From: an uncultured Clostridia bacterium
GTDB taxonomy: Bacteria > Bacillota > Clostridia > Oscillospirales > Acutalibacteraceae
Direction of reading: 5' to 3'
Length of the DNA stretch: 52,575 nt
NCBI GenBank assembly: GCA_946186665.1
Contig: CAMHOE010000014.1
Span: forward strand, 1-52,575
Part shown: positions 41,482 through 50,067 of the stretch, piece after piece
How positions within the stretch are numbered: position 1 is the stretch's first letter
Layout: the number at the start of each line of letters is the position of its first letter
Notes under the pieces: model-generated
Seen by the model: the letters and a program-made list of their open reading frames with translations, nothing else
Told to the model about the DNA's origin: nothing
Databases searched by the model: none
Made by a program: the position numbers and the translations under genes

Positions 41482-43221
41482 ATGAAAGAACTGATGATAG
41501 GAAATGCAGCTATCGCAAGGGGTCTTTATGAAGCAGGCTGCGCTGTTATCTCCAGCTACCCCGGCACACCCAGTACGGAGATAACCGAAGAATTCGCAAA
41601 ATATAACGACACCTACTGCGAGTGGGCGCCCAACGAAAAAGTAGCTATGGAAGCGGCATTTGGTGCTTCTCTGAAAGGAAAGCGTTCTGCCTGCTGCATG
41701 AAGCACGTAGGACTCAATGTCGCTGCCGACCCGCTTTTTACGATGTCATATACAGGCGTGAATGCAGGTATGGTCATCTGTGTAGCCGATGACCCAGGTA
41801 TGCACTCTTCACAGAACGAACAGGATTCAAGACATTATGCCGTCGCTGCCAAGGTTCCTATGCTGGAGCCGTCAGACTCTCAGGAAGCGCTGGATTTTGC
41901 AAAGTTAGCATATGAGATATCCGAGCAGTTCGATACACCTGTATTCCTGAAAATGTGTACAAGAGTCGCTCATTCCCAGAGCATCGTGGAAAAAGGCGAG
42001 AGAGAAGAGCATACAAAGCCTTATGTAAAGGAACCCCAGAAGTACATCATGGCTCCTGCAAACGCTATACGCAAGCATCCCATCGTAGAAGAAAGAACAA
42101 AGAAGCTCACAGAATATGCTGAGACTTCCCCCATCAACAGGATAGAAGAGGGAGACGGCAGCTATGACTTCGGAATAATCACCTCTTCCACATCCTACCA
42201 GTATGTAAAAGAGGTATTCGGAGATAAAGTCTCTGTTCTGAAGCTCGGTATGGTAAATCCTCTGCCGGTAAAGCTTATAAAGGATTTTGCTTCAAAAGTC
42301 GGCAAGGTATATGTTATCGAGGAGCTTGATCCGATAATCGAAACACATTGCAAGACTATTGGTATCGACGCCATAGGAAAGGACAAATTCTCCATTCTTG
42401 GCGAGTTTTCACAGAGAACTATTGCAGAAGCTTTTGGTCTTGAGGATAAGCAGAGTGTCTGTCTCGACACAAAGATTCCCGTAAGACCTCCTATGATGTG
42501 TGCAGGCTGTCCTCACAGAGGTATGTACTATGTTCTTGCAAAGAACAAGATCACTGTTTTAGGAGATATCGGCTGTTACACTCTCGGCTCCATGCCGCCC
42601 CTCAACGCCCTTGATATGACACTCTGTATGGGTGCCTCCGTATCAGGTCTTCATGGCTTCAACAAAGCCGGCGAGGGTGAGACTGAAAACAAAACCGTGT
42701 GTGTTATAGGTGACTCTACCTTTATGCACTCAGGCGTTACCGGCCTTATAAATATAGCTTACAACCAGTCAAATTCCACTGTTATCATTCTTGATAACTC
42801 CATCACCGGCATGACCGGACATCAGCAGAACCCCACAACAGGCAAAAACATAAAGGGCGACCCTGCCGGAAAAGTAGACCTTGAAAGCCTTTGCCGTTCT
42901 GTCGGAATAAACTCTGTAAGGGTTGTTGACCCGTACGATCTTGAGCAGTGTGAAACTGTACTCAAAGAAGAGCTTGCAAAGGACGAACCGTCTGTTATTA
43001 TCTCACGCCGTCCATGCGTTCTTCTCAAATACGTAAAACCCAAAAAGCCCCTCTCTGTAAACAAGGACAAGTGCCGCGGATGCAAACGCTGCATGAAGTT
43101 CGGCTGTCCTGCAATATCCTTCAGAGACGGTCACGCCGTTGTGGACAACACTCTGTGCATCGGCTGCGGCGTATGTGCAAGCCTTTGTCCCTTTGAAGCA
43201 TTTGAAAGCGAGGTAGAGTAA
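41482..43221 (+). CDS. iorA: Indolepyruvate:ferredoxin oxidoreductase alpha subunit
   Basis: The 579-residue protein has the alpha-beta fusion of IorA. An N-terminal pyruvate-ferredoxin-type domain carries S-S-Y-P-G-T-P-S-T-E-I near 24-34. The TPP domain carries G-D-S-T-F-M-H-S-G at about 410-418 and L-D-N. Two 4Fe-4S clusters follow at Cys531/534/537/542 and Cys559/562/565/569. It oxidatively decarboxylates aryl pyruvates to aryl-acetyl-CoA with ferredoxin, or runs in reverse. Together with IorB it is the core of the operon. All cofactor residues are present. Confidence 0.97.
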   Translation: MKELMIGNAAIARGLYEAGCAVISSYPGTPSTEITEEFAKYNDTYCEWAPNEKVAMEAAFGASLKGKRSACCMKHVGLNVAADPLFTMSYTGVNAGMVICVADDPGMHSSQNEQDSRHYAVAAKVPMLEPSDSQEALDFAKLAYEISEQFDTPVFLKMCTRVAHSQSIVEKGEREEHTKPYVKEPQKYIMAPANAIRKHPIVEERTKKLTEYAETSPINRIEEGDGSYDFGIITSSTSYQYVKEVFGDKVSVLKLGMVNPLPVKLIKDFASKVGKVYVIEELDPIIETHCKTIGIDAIGKDKFSILGEFSQRTIAEAFGLEDKQSVCLDTKIPVRPPMMCAGCPHRGMYYVLAKNKITVLGDIGCYTLGSMPPLNALDMTLCMGASVSGLHGFNKAGEGETENKTVCVIGDSTFMHSGVTGLINIAYNQSNSTVIILDNSITGMTGHQQNPTTGKNIKGDPAGKVDLESLCRSVGINSVRVVDPYDLEQCETVLKEELAKDEPSVIISRRPCVLLKYVKPKKPLSVNKDKCRGCKRCMKFGCPAISFRDGHAVVDNTLCIGCGVCASLCPFEAFESEVE

Positions 43222-43222
43222 A

Positions 43223-43795
43223 ATGGCAACTAAAAATATTATGATCGTAGGAGTAGGCGGTCAGGGTTCTCTGCTTGCTTCAAAGCTCCTTGGCAGGCTT
43301 CTTGTAGATGAAGGCTATGACGTAAAGGTAAGCGAAGTACACGGCATGAGCCAGCGCGGCGGTTCCGTAGTAACTTATGTCAAATTCGGTGACAGAGTTT
43401 ATTCTCCTGTCATAGAAAAAGGCGAAGCAGACTTCATTGTCAGCTTTGAAAAAATAGAAGCAGCAAGATACATCGGAAATCTCAGAAGCGGCGGCACTGT
43501 CATAGTAAACACGCAGCAGATAGATCCTATGCCCGTTATTATCGGCGCAGAGACATATCCCGAAGCCGTGCTTGATGAAATGAAAGAAAAGGGTGCAGAT
43601 GTAGACGCTATCGACGCTCTGTCCCTTGCATCTGAGGCAGGATCAGCAAAGGCATGCAATATCGTACTTATGGGCAGACTTGCAAAGTACTTTGATATTC
43701 CCTATGAGAAATGGGAAGCAGCTATTGAAAAGTGTGTAAAGCCCAATTTTGTAGAGATAAACAAAAAGGCGTTCAGCCTTGGTTATAAAGCATAA
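43223..43795 (+). CDS. iorB: Indolepyruvate:ferredoxin oxidoreductase beta subunit
   Basis: The 190-residue protein has the gamma-domain fold of 2-oxoacid oxidoreductases: I-V-G-V-G-G-Q-G-S-L-L-A at about 7-18, E-V-H-G-M-S-Q-R-G-G-S-V near 40, and D-A-I-D-A-L-S-L near 128. It partners IorA, whose stop is 1 bp upstream, and binds CoA or the partner interface. Size matches known IorB. Confidence 0.96.
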   Translation: MATKNIMIVGVGGQGSLLASKLLGRLLVDEGYDVKVSEVHGMSQRGGSVVTYVKFGDRVYSPVIEKGEADFIVSFEKIEAARYIGNLRSGGTVIVNTQQIDPMPVIIGAETYPEAVLDEMKEKGADVDAIDALSLASEAGSAKACNIVLMGRLAKYFDIPYEKWEAAIEKCVKPNFVEINKKAFSLGYKA

Positions 43796-43818
43796 ATCAA
43801 CAGAAAGAGTGACCCGAA

Positions 43819-45138
43819 ATGCAGAACAATTATTATCAGCCCTATTATGAAACAATGCCATACGAGGAGATAAAAAAGCTCCAGAGCGAAAAACTCGTAA
43901 AGCAGGTAAAGCACGTTTACGATAACGTAAAATACTATCGTGACCTTATGGACGAGAAAGGCGTTAAGCCGGAGGATATCAAAGGTATTGAGGATCTTCA
44001 TAAGCTTCCGTTCCTTAAAAAGGACGACCTTCGCGAAGCTTATCCTTACGGTATGCTTGCCACTGACCTTAAAGACTGTGTGCGCATACAATCCACATCA
44101 GGAACAACAGGCAAGCGTGTTGTAGCCTTCTACACACAGAATGACGTTGATATGTGGGAGGAATGCTGCGCACGTGCTATTACCGCTGTCGGCGGCACCA
44201 ACGAGGATGTGTGTCAGGTATGCTACGGCTACGGACTGTTCACAGGCGGTCCCGGACTTAACGGCGGTTCTCACAAGGTAGGCTGTCTTACTCTGCCCAT
44301 GTCCAGCGGCAACACAGAAAGACAGATACAGTTTATGATGGATCTTAACGCAACTATCCTTTGCTGTACTCCATCATACGCTGCATATATCGGTGAAAGT
44401 CTCAAGGAAAGAGGTTATAAGCCGGAGGACAACAAGCTCAAGGCAGGCATATTTGGCGCAGAGCCATGGACTGAGGAAATGCGCAGAGATATAGAAAAGT
44501 CTCTGGGTATCAAGGCATATGATATCTACGGTCTTACAGAGACAAGCGGTCCCGGTGTTGCATTTGAGTGTCAGGAACAGACAGGTATGCACATAAACGA
44601 GGATCACTTCCTTGCAGAGATCATCGATCCCGAAACAGGAGAGGTTCTCCCGATCGGTTCAAAAGGCGAGCTTGTTTTCACATCTCTTGACAAAGAAGCT
44701 TTTCCGCTTATTCGTTACCGCACAAGGGATATATGCGTTCTCTCCCGTGAAAAATGCTCCTGCGGCAGAACATTTGTAAAAATGACAAAGCCTATGGGAC
44801 GTTCCGACGACATGATGATAATCCGCGGCGTCAACGTATTCCCGAGCCAGATAGAGGCAGTGCTTCTTAACAGCGGATACGCTCCGAACTACCAGATAGT
44901 TGTTGACAGAGTTAACAATACGGACACTCTTGACATCAACGTAGAAATGATGCCTGAGGATTTCTCGGATACTCCTAAGGACATCATGAACAAAGAAAAA
45001 AGCCTTGCAGGTTCTATTAAAACCATGCTTGGCATAAGCCCGAAGGTACATCTTGTAGCGCCAAAGAGCATAACACGTTCCGAAGGCAAGGCTGTCAGAG
45101 TTATCGACAACCGCAAGAGACTCGGCATAAATGTATAA
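43819..45138 (+). CDS. paaK: Phenylacetate-CoA ligase family enzyme 2
   Basis: The 439-residue enzyme is a second PaaK with S-T-S-G-T-T-G-K-R at about 92-100, D-I-Y-G-L-T-E-T-S-G near 234, R-Y-R-T-R-D and a conserved C-terminal region (I-R-G-V-N-V-F-P-S-Q near 335). It is related to but clearly distinct from the first PaaK, including a different substrate-pocket segment (G-L-F-T-G-G-P-G-L). Both sit in the iorAB operon, a frequent arrangement in anaerobes. The different residues imply another aryl or branched acid. Confidence 0.94.
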   Translation: MQNNYYQPYYETMPYEEIKKLQSEKLVKQVKHVYDNVKYYRDLMDEKGVKPEDIKGIEDLHKLPFLKKDDLREAYPYGMLATDLKDCVRIQSTSGTTGKRVVAFYTQNDVDMWEECCARAITAVGGTNEDVCQVCYGYGLFTGGPGLNGGSHKVGCLTLPMSSGNTERQIQFMMDLNATILCCTPSYAAYIGESLKERGYKPEDNKLKAGIFGAEPWTEEMRRDIEKSLGIKAYDIYGLTETSGPGVAFECQEQTGMHINEDHFLAEIIDPETGEVLPIGSKGELVFTSLDKEAFPLIRYRTRDICVLSREKCSCGRTFVKMTKPMGRSDDMMIIRGVNVFPSQIEAVLLNSGYAPNYQIVVDRVNNTDTLDINVEMMPEDFSDTPKDIMNKEKSLAGSIKTMLGISPKVHLVAPKSITRSEGKAVRVIDNRKRLGINV

Positions 45139-45156
45139 TACAAGGAGGAACAAACC

Positions 45157-45588
45157 ATGGCTATCAAGCAGTTATCCATCTTCGTAGAGAACAAGGAAGG
45201 CAAGCTTGTCACGATCACTGACACCATTGCCAAAGCGAACATCGACATCCGTGCACTGAGCGTTGCTGATACTCAGGAGTTCGGCATATTCAGACTCATC
45301 GTGACCGACCCTGAAAAAGCAAAGGCTGCTCTTGAATCCTCAGGCTGCTTTGTTTCAATAACAAACATTGTAGGTGTTGCCATCGCTGACGAACCCGGTT
45401 CACTTTCCAAGGTCGTCAACATTCTGGCACGACACAACATCAACATCGAGTATATGTACGCATTCATAACTGTTTCCAAAAAATTCGCTTACGTGGTACT
45501 CCGTGTAGCTGACAACGCAGCTGCTGAAAAGATCCTTACCGAAAACGGCATCAAGCTTATTGAGGAAAAGGACATAACATCTATCTGA
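45157..45588 (+). CDS. Tandem ACT-domain protein
   Basis: The 143-residue protein consists of two ACT domains, about residues 5-70 (L-S-I-F-V-E-N-K-E-G-K-L and I-R-A-L-S-V-A-D) and 72-142 (G-V-A-I-A-D-E-P-G-S-L-S-K-V and I-E-Y-M-Y-A-F). ACT domains bind amino acids. Stand-alone tandem ACT proteins are typical partners of iorAB-paaK operons and probably sense an aromatic amino acid. It is last in the operon; AAGGAGG precedes the ATG and a terminator follows at 45625-45659. Confidence 0.93.
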   Translation: MAIKQLSIFVENKEGKLVTITDTIAKANIDIRALSVADTQEFGIFRLIVTDPEKAKAALESSGCFVSITNIVGVAIADEPGSLSKVVNILARHNINIEYMYAFITVSKKFAYVVLRVADNAAAEKILTENGIKLIEEKDITSI

Positions 45589-45624
45589 TAAGCTTTTCTA
45601 TCGGTTTACAGGAAAAATGAAATG

Positions 45625-45659
45625 AAGCCCCACCGCATTTTATTATTGCGGTGGGGCTT
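45625..45659 (+). terminator. Terminator of the symporter-PaaK-Ior operon
   Basis: AAGCCCCACCGCA and TGCGGTGGGGCTT form a perfect 13-bp stem with a 9-base loop, followed by TTGAATG. It begins 37 bp past the ACT gene stop. Confidence 0.88.
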
Positions 45660-45933
45660 TTGAATGTTTATAGTTTGAGTTCATATACTATATCATACGC
45701 CATATATTTTTGCCCTTTGGAGTAAGTTTGGCGCAACAGTCTGATACTCGTTATGGATAGTCAAGGATATATATTCTGAAACCTGCAAATTCAAATATAC
45801 TGCTTTTGATTGTCTGACCGTTTTCATTCGTGAATTCTTTTAATGTTCTTTTGCTGACGGCAGCCACTACCGGTATATGGTTTTTTATCAGCATAAAAAC
45901 AATAAGTGCTGCAAAGACACTTTCTCCAAAAAT

Positions 45934-45967
45934 CCGTGTCTCCCAAACATCAGAACGGGAAACACGG
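45934..45967 (-). terminator. Terminator of the lipoprotein hydrolase, related to 51868-51905
   Basis: CCGTGTTTCCC and GGGAGACACGG (with one G-U pair) form an 11-bp stem followed on the minus strand by ATTTTTGG. It is nearly identical to the hairpin at 51868-51905. It lies about 180 bp past the hydrolase stop; the space between holds no other supported gene. The 270 bases to the left (45660-45933) show no gene I can support. Confidence 0.7.
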
Positions 45968-46148
45968 CTGAAATTATACGGATATCCGCTGCAATGAATC
46001 CTTTCGCTTGAAAAACGCTTTATAAAGACCATGATCGCTAAAATGATGTGAAGTATGCAATACTAATACAGTTTTTCCCAAAATCGTATGCAGCTTTTCA
46101 TCCATTGGAGAACAGACCGTATACGTACTACTGCTTTACAATATTTCG

Positions 46149-47198
46149 TCAGTCATTAAGGAACCTCAAAATTTGGGGAATATCCTCGGAGTCTGCGCTG
46201 GGATTGATACCGTGGTAATCATCATCGTGAGAAATAAATGTACAGTCTGTTGAGTCCTTAAGTTTTTCATATAAAGCTTCTGCATTCGTTTCATACTTTA
46301 CTTTTGGATCGCCTTTGCTATGAATAATCAGAACAGGAATTTCTATCTCATCAGCCCAGTACACAGCAGACCTCTTTTCATACTCCTCCGGTTTTTCTTC
46401 TGGGGTACCTCCAATACAGCCGCGGAGCATTTCCTGCATATCCTCCCTTTCGTTATATAGAGAGATCAGATCGCTGGCTCCGCCGGCTACAATGATCTTC
46501 TTTACCCTTTTGTCCTCACGTGCTGTCATATATGTCTCAATGCCGCCTCTGGATACTCCAAGAACGCAGAAGTCATCCATATCAACAAAAGAGAACTTAT
46601 TTTCGCACAGATCTATCAGCCTGAACACATCGTTCAACTCATCGCCGCCAAATTGATCGATACCCCCGGAATCATTGCCTCCTCTGATCTCACAGGCAAC
46701 AACAACACGACCGGTAACAGCACACATATATGCCAGCATATCTGCACTCAAAGAACCATAATTCCAGTGTCCGCCTCTATTGTAAAGCAAACACTTACAA
46801 GGCTCCTGAGATTCAATAACAGCAGTCGGAATGGAAATATATGCCTTTATCTGATAATCATCAGAGTTGAAATAGAATTCATATGTTTCACATTTACTTT
46901 CCAGCTCGCTTTGGTAACTTGCGTCTCCGTCTGAGTAATCAACCTTTTCAATATAAAACACATCATCGCTTTCGTAAGAGGTAAAGTCAAGTCTGCCATC
47001 TGATTCTGAATTTCCCAAAGAGCTTTGGAGAGAGCTTTCACCGGCTTCATCTGTCGTGCTATTATCCGAGCTTGCAGCAACAGATGTATTACTTACTTCT
47101 GAGGACTCAGAACTATTATTATCAGAACTGCTATTCTGACATCCGACAAATGATAATGCCATCACAGCTAAAAGGCTGATTGCTAACAATTTTTTCAT
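46149..47198 (-). CDS. Lipoprotein alpha/beta hydrolase (prolyl-oligopeptidase/acetyl-xylan-esterase-like)
   Basis: The 349-residue protein has a lipoprotein signal with Cys20 (S-F-V-G-C), then a Ser/Asn/Glu-rich linker (about 21-66). The alpha/beta-hydrolase domain spans about 105-347. The triad is Ser217 (G-V-S-R-G-G), Asp297 (H-S-K-G-D-P-K) and His329 (D-Y-H-G). This layout fits S9-like or dienelactone-hydrolase-like esterases. The substrate is unknown; an extracellular peptide or ester is possible. AAGGAG precedes the ATG. It is transcribed alone. Confidence 0.88.
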   Translation of the reverse strand: MKKLLAISLLAVMALSFVGCQNSSSDNNSSESSEVSNTSVAASSDNSTTDEAGESSLQSSLGNSESDGRLDFTSYESDDVFYIEKVDYSDGDASYQSELESKCETYEFYFNSDDYQIKAYISIPTAVIESQEPCKCLLYNRGGHWNYGSLSADMLAYMCAVTGRVVVACEIRGGNDSGGIDQFGGDELNDVFRLIDLCENKFSFVDMDDFCVLGVSRGGIETYMTAREDKRVKKIIVAGGASDLISLYNEREDMQEMLRGCIGGTPEEKPEEYEKRSAVYWADEIEIPVLIIHSKGDPKVKYETNAEALYEKLKDSTDCTFISHDDDYHGINPSADSEDIPQILRFLND

Positions 47199-47288
47199 AT
47201 TATGTACACTCCTTATAGTTTTTTCTCAAGCAATTAGTGTTTCTCTGCACCGCACAATCCTGTCAGTTTATATGTCCGACTCATGCTT

Positions 47289-48185
47289 TTACTCGCTTTG
47301 AGAATCACCACCTCCGCCAATACCGCTTTTGGCAAGCCGTCTTTTGCGGTATAACGTTGCCGCCATGTAGATAATGAGGACAGGTATCAGCGAAAGTGCG
47401 AATAAGCGAAGTGAAGAGGTTATAAGATATTTTGTTAGTCTGGGTGTTCCGAATACTGAAATCAAACTGCTGATGTAAGCCCCGAAGATCCTGATAATTA
47501 CCAGACCTGCACAGAAATACACTGCAATCGGTCTGTATGTTTTTTTTCTGATAAAAAACAACAAGACCGAGATGATAAACGCCGGATATACCACTATATT
47601 GAGTACTGTACTCCATATAGAAACCGGGTCGTTATTCCGCCAATTCAGATATTGGTCAACGTAAGCATAGAGCCCCTCCACTCCTATGAGCATTATCGCA
47701 ATTTCAGCTGCTGCACGAGAGTTGATCGTGTCCTTTATCGACTTTACTGTACCAAAAAGCAGAACGGCTGAGGTCAGACCTGAGCTGATTGCGGCAGCGA
47801 TCTGTATAGCAGTCTCATAGTTTGTCTGGAGGGCACGGTTTTCAGAAAGATTGAAAAAAATGTACCATAACAGCTGTACCAGATTTGTAACGAACGCAGC
47901 GGCAAACATAGCTGTTTGTACTCTTTTGTATAAGGGATATTCGATTATCGGGTTGACCTCTGGATAGTTTTGCAAATCGTCATCATTTAACAGCTTATCT
48001 AAAGTGGTATCGAGCGCCGCGGCGAGTGACTTCGCCGTCAGCAGGTCAGGGTAACGGGAGCCGTTTTCCCAGCGGGAGACTGCCTGACGTGACACATACA
48101 ATTTATCCGCAAGCGTCTGTTGAGTGAAGCCCTTTTCTTCCCTTGCTTTTTTTATGTTTTCTCCGAATTCAGCCAAGTTTATCAT
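47289..48185 (-). CDS. XRE regulator fused to a membrane domain
   Basis: The protein starts at ATG 48185, or at the TTG at 48179, which has the better GGGAGA spacing. It has about 298 residues. The N-terminal HTH (about 5-62; T-Q-Q-T-L-A-D-K-L-Y-V-S-R-Q-A-V-S-R-W-E-N-G) is Cro/C1 type. After it come about five to six membrane segments (about 90-290) and a short Gly-rich tail. Membrane-bound XRE regulators of this kind are frequent in Firmicutes, and the signals are mostly unknown. No partner gene overlaps it. Confidence 0.88.
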   Translation of the reverse strand: MINLAEFGENIKKAREEKGFTQQTLADKLYVSRQAVSRWENGSRYPDLLTAKSLAAALDTTLDKLLNDDDLQNYPEVNPIIEYPLYKRVQTAMFAAAFVTNLVQLLWYIFFNLSENRALQTNYETAIQIAAAISSGLTSAVLLFGTVKSIKDTINSRAAAEIAIMLIGVEGLYAYVDQYLNWRNNDPVSIWSTVLNIVVYPAFIISVLLFFIRKKTYRPIAVYFCAGLVIIRIFGAYISSLISVFGTPRLTKYLITSSLRLFALSLIPVLIIYMAATLYRKRRLAKSGIGGGGDSQSE

Positions 48186-48765
48186 TCTCCCTTTCATTTT
48201 TTATTTTACTTCATTATATATTATAACCACGAAAAAAGATAGCACCACCTGCCAAAAACAATGTTGACAGAATGGTGCGTCCGGTATTTAAACTGTTATT
48301 TTGAATATGCTGCACATAAATCTCACCATACTCAATTCGTTTTTAAGCTTATGGTGCTTGCATTGTCCATGCAAATAAAAAGACATTACAGGATAGAAAA
48401 ACAAAACACTGACAAACATTCTTGCAGAGCAGAACTTACAATTTATCAACTCCTATTTTGAAAGCGTTAACCTCAAAAGCATTTCCCGGCATTTCTTTCT
48501 CCTACCACCCCAACTACATATCGTTACTTATGCCTAAGGAGCTTGACGGAATATTTTCTGGAATAAACCGAGGGAGTTTACAGAAATATAGAAAAAGGTT
48601 TTATCTTTTATTTCCTGCCTTTTTTTTGATGTTATTACAATAAAAACATACTTGAAATATTAAGACATGATAATCTTCATGTCAATTTGCATCCGGAATA
48701 AAATTACAACGATCATCTTTATTCCAGATTAGAACGAAATATCATATAATCTAAATGTTGTCCCA
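48186..48765. other. Gene-free region
   Basis: About 580 bp without a supported gene. Short open frames here lack ribosome sites and family motifs, and the sequence is AT-rich. Confidence 0.4.
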
Positions 48766-48805
48766 AAAATCAGAACTTCCATTTCATTTTGGAAGTCCTG
48801 ATTTT
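48766..48805. terminator. Bidirectional-looking terminator hairpin
   Basis: AAAATCAGAACTTCCA and TGGAAGTCCTGATTTT form a 16-bp stem with one mismatch, flanked by AT-rich runs on both sides. It could end transcription from either strand, including the mobC relic. Confidence 0.6.
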
Positions 48806-48886
48806 GTTTGCTTGTTCTCTTTATTTGGTCTCAATCTGGTCGCAAATTCTATGCTTAATAGCCTGAGACCCGCATGAATACTGAGT

Positions 48887-49262
48887 TTATTTCTCTAAAC
48901 TTTTCATTGTCGGGAGCTTATTTCTGCATATATGTAACGCTTTACAAGCCGATTTATTCCTATAAAACGGAGTTCTCGTATTGACTGCGATACTATTAAC
49001 TTTTACTTTTCTTTGCAGCTCCTCAATCTCCTGCATATACTTCATTACATCGTTGAGTTATGCTTTGTACACAAACCTCTGAGTGTTTCCGACATGGGCA
49101 ATCTGATTGATATTATTTCCTATCCTTGAAATCTCTAAAGTCAGTTCTGCAATATCGTCTTTCAGCAAAACTCTTTTGCTTTGGGACAAATACAGAATGT
49201 ATTTTGAAACTGTCATGTGTGCTTCGGTAGTTCTTTTTGTTGCATTGACTACAGGCGTTAAA
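48887..49262 (-). pseudogene. mobC relic (mobilization protein)
   Basis: The minus-strand frame from about 49262 reads a MobC core: D-D-I-A-E-L-T-L-E-I-S-R-I-G-N-N-I-N-Q-I-A, then N-T-Q-R-F-V-Y-K-A, a TAA stop near 49055, and in the same frame L-N-D-V-M-K-Y-M-Q-E-I-E-E-L. In intact MobC proteins these parts are joined, so the TAA is a nonsense mutation. The N-terminal DNA-binding part is missing. It shows an older mobilizable element once occupied this place; no relaxase remains nearby. Confidence 0.7.
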
Positions 49263-49296
49263 ATATATTTTTATTGTAATACGATAAAAATATATT
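49262..49296. promoter_or_regulatory. 13-bp inverted repeat overlapping the -35 of the next operon
   Basis: AATATATTTTTAT (49262-49274) and ATAAAAATATATT (49284-49296) are perfect inverted copies 9 bp apart. The right arm enters the -35 box of the promoter at 49295-49323. A binding site for the small XRE protein encoded at 49849 is a reasonable guess. Confidence 0.45.
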
Positions 49297-49323
49297 GACT
49301 TCTATGTATTTGCGGTGTATAAT
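49295..49323 (+). promoter_or_regulatory. Promoter of the DUF2975 operon
   Basis: TTGACT and TATAAT are separated by 17 bp, 34 bp before the DUF2975 start, with GGAGGT in between. Confidence 0.75.
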
Positions 49324-49356
49324 CAATAGCAGTTTAAATAAATCGGAGGTAGTTTT

Positions 49357-49836
49357 ATGAAACAGAAAAGCTTATCCAGGTGGCTTAAGATCATCACAAT
49401 CGGAATGGCTATTATCGGTGCCGTTCTGTATTTTGCTGTATTTCCTGTTATAGGAAATGAAATGGCAGAACGGTACCCTGAGTATGCACATTGCTTTTAT
49501 CCGTGGCTGATTTTCCTCTGGCTGACGGCAGTACCCTGTTATATCGTATTGATATTTGTGTGGAAAACAGCCGGAAATATCGGCAGGGATAATTCATTCT
49601 GCAAGGATAATGCTGTTATGATGAAAAACATATTCTTACTTGCAGCAATTGACAGTGCGTTTTTCTTCGTTGGCAACATTGTGTACTGGCTTATTGGTTT
49701 CAACCATCCGTCAATTCTGCTTGCTTCATTTGTTATTGTATTTCTTGGCGTTTCATTTTCCGTTGCGGCTGCAGCTATATCGCATCTTATTTTCAAAGCA
49801 GCCGACATGAAGGAAGAGAACGACCTGACTATATAA
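49357..49836 (+). CDS. DUF2975 family membrane protein
   Basis: The 159-residue protein has four membrane segments (about 10-30, 48-68, 90-113 and 118-145), a common DUF2975 layout. Conserved pieces include F-C-K-D-N-A near 88. Such genes are nearly always followed by a small XRE regulator gene, as here (12 bp apart), and are thought to form a regulator-membrane pair. The role is not established. Confidence 0.85.
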   Translation: MKQKSLSRWLKIITIGMAIIGAVLYFAVFPVIGNEMAERYPEYAHCFYPWLIFLWLTAVPCYIVLIFVWKTAGNIGRDNSFCKDNAVMMKNIFLLAAIDSAFFFVGNIVYWLIGFNHPSILLASFVIVFLGVSFSVAAAAISHLIFKAADMKEENDLTI

Positions 49837-49848
49837 TGAGGTGCAGAT

Positions 49849-50067
49849 ATGGAAGACGAAATTATAATAAATATAGATGTTATGCTTGCTAAAAGAAAAA
49901 TGAGTGTCACAGAACTTTCGGAAAAGGTGGGTATTACAATGTCGAATATTTCTGTACTAAAAAACGGCAAGGCAAAGGCTATAAAAATATCCACTCTCAC
50001 AAAGCTCTGTGCAGCACTCGACTGTCAGCCGGGTGATATCCTTGAATTCCGCAAGGGTGACGAATGA
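49849..50067 (+). CDS. YozG-like small XRE regulator
   Basis: The 72-residue protein is almost entirely a Cro/C1 HTH: L-A-K-R-K-M-S-V-T-E-L-S-E-K-V-G-I-T at about 12-29, then N-I-S-V-L-K-N-G-K-A-K-A and the C-terminal L-D-C-Q-P-G-D-I-L-E. It is the common partner of DUF2975 and probably represses its own operon through the inverted repeat at 49262-49296. It overlaps the next gene by 4 bp. Confidence 0.92.
   Translation: MEDEIIINIDVMLAKRKMSVTELSEKVGITMSNISVLKNGKAKAIKISTLTKLCAALDCQPGDILEFRKGDE

Noticed and set aside
45751-46032. A 93-codon minus-strand frame
   Set aside because: It runs through the strong terminator at 45934-45967, lacks a ribosome site and matches no family I know. The part left of the terminator may be a gene remnant but I cannot support it.
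48422-48643. A 73-codon plus-strand frame
   Set aside because: No ribosome site, no family motif and biased composition in an AT-rich gene-free stretch.
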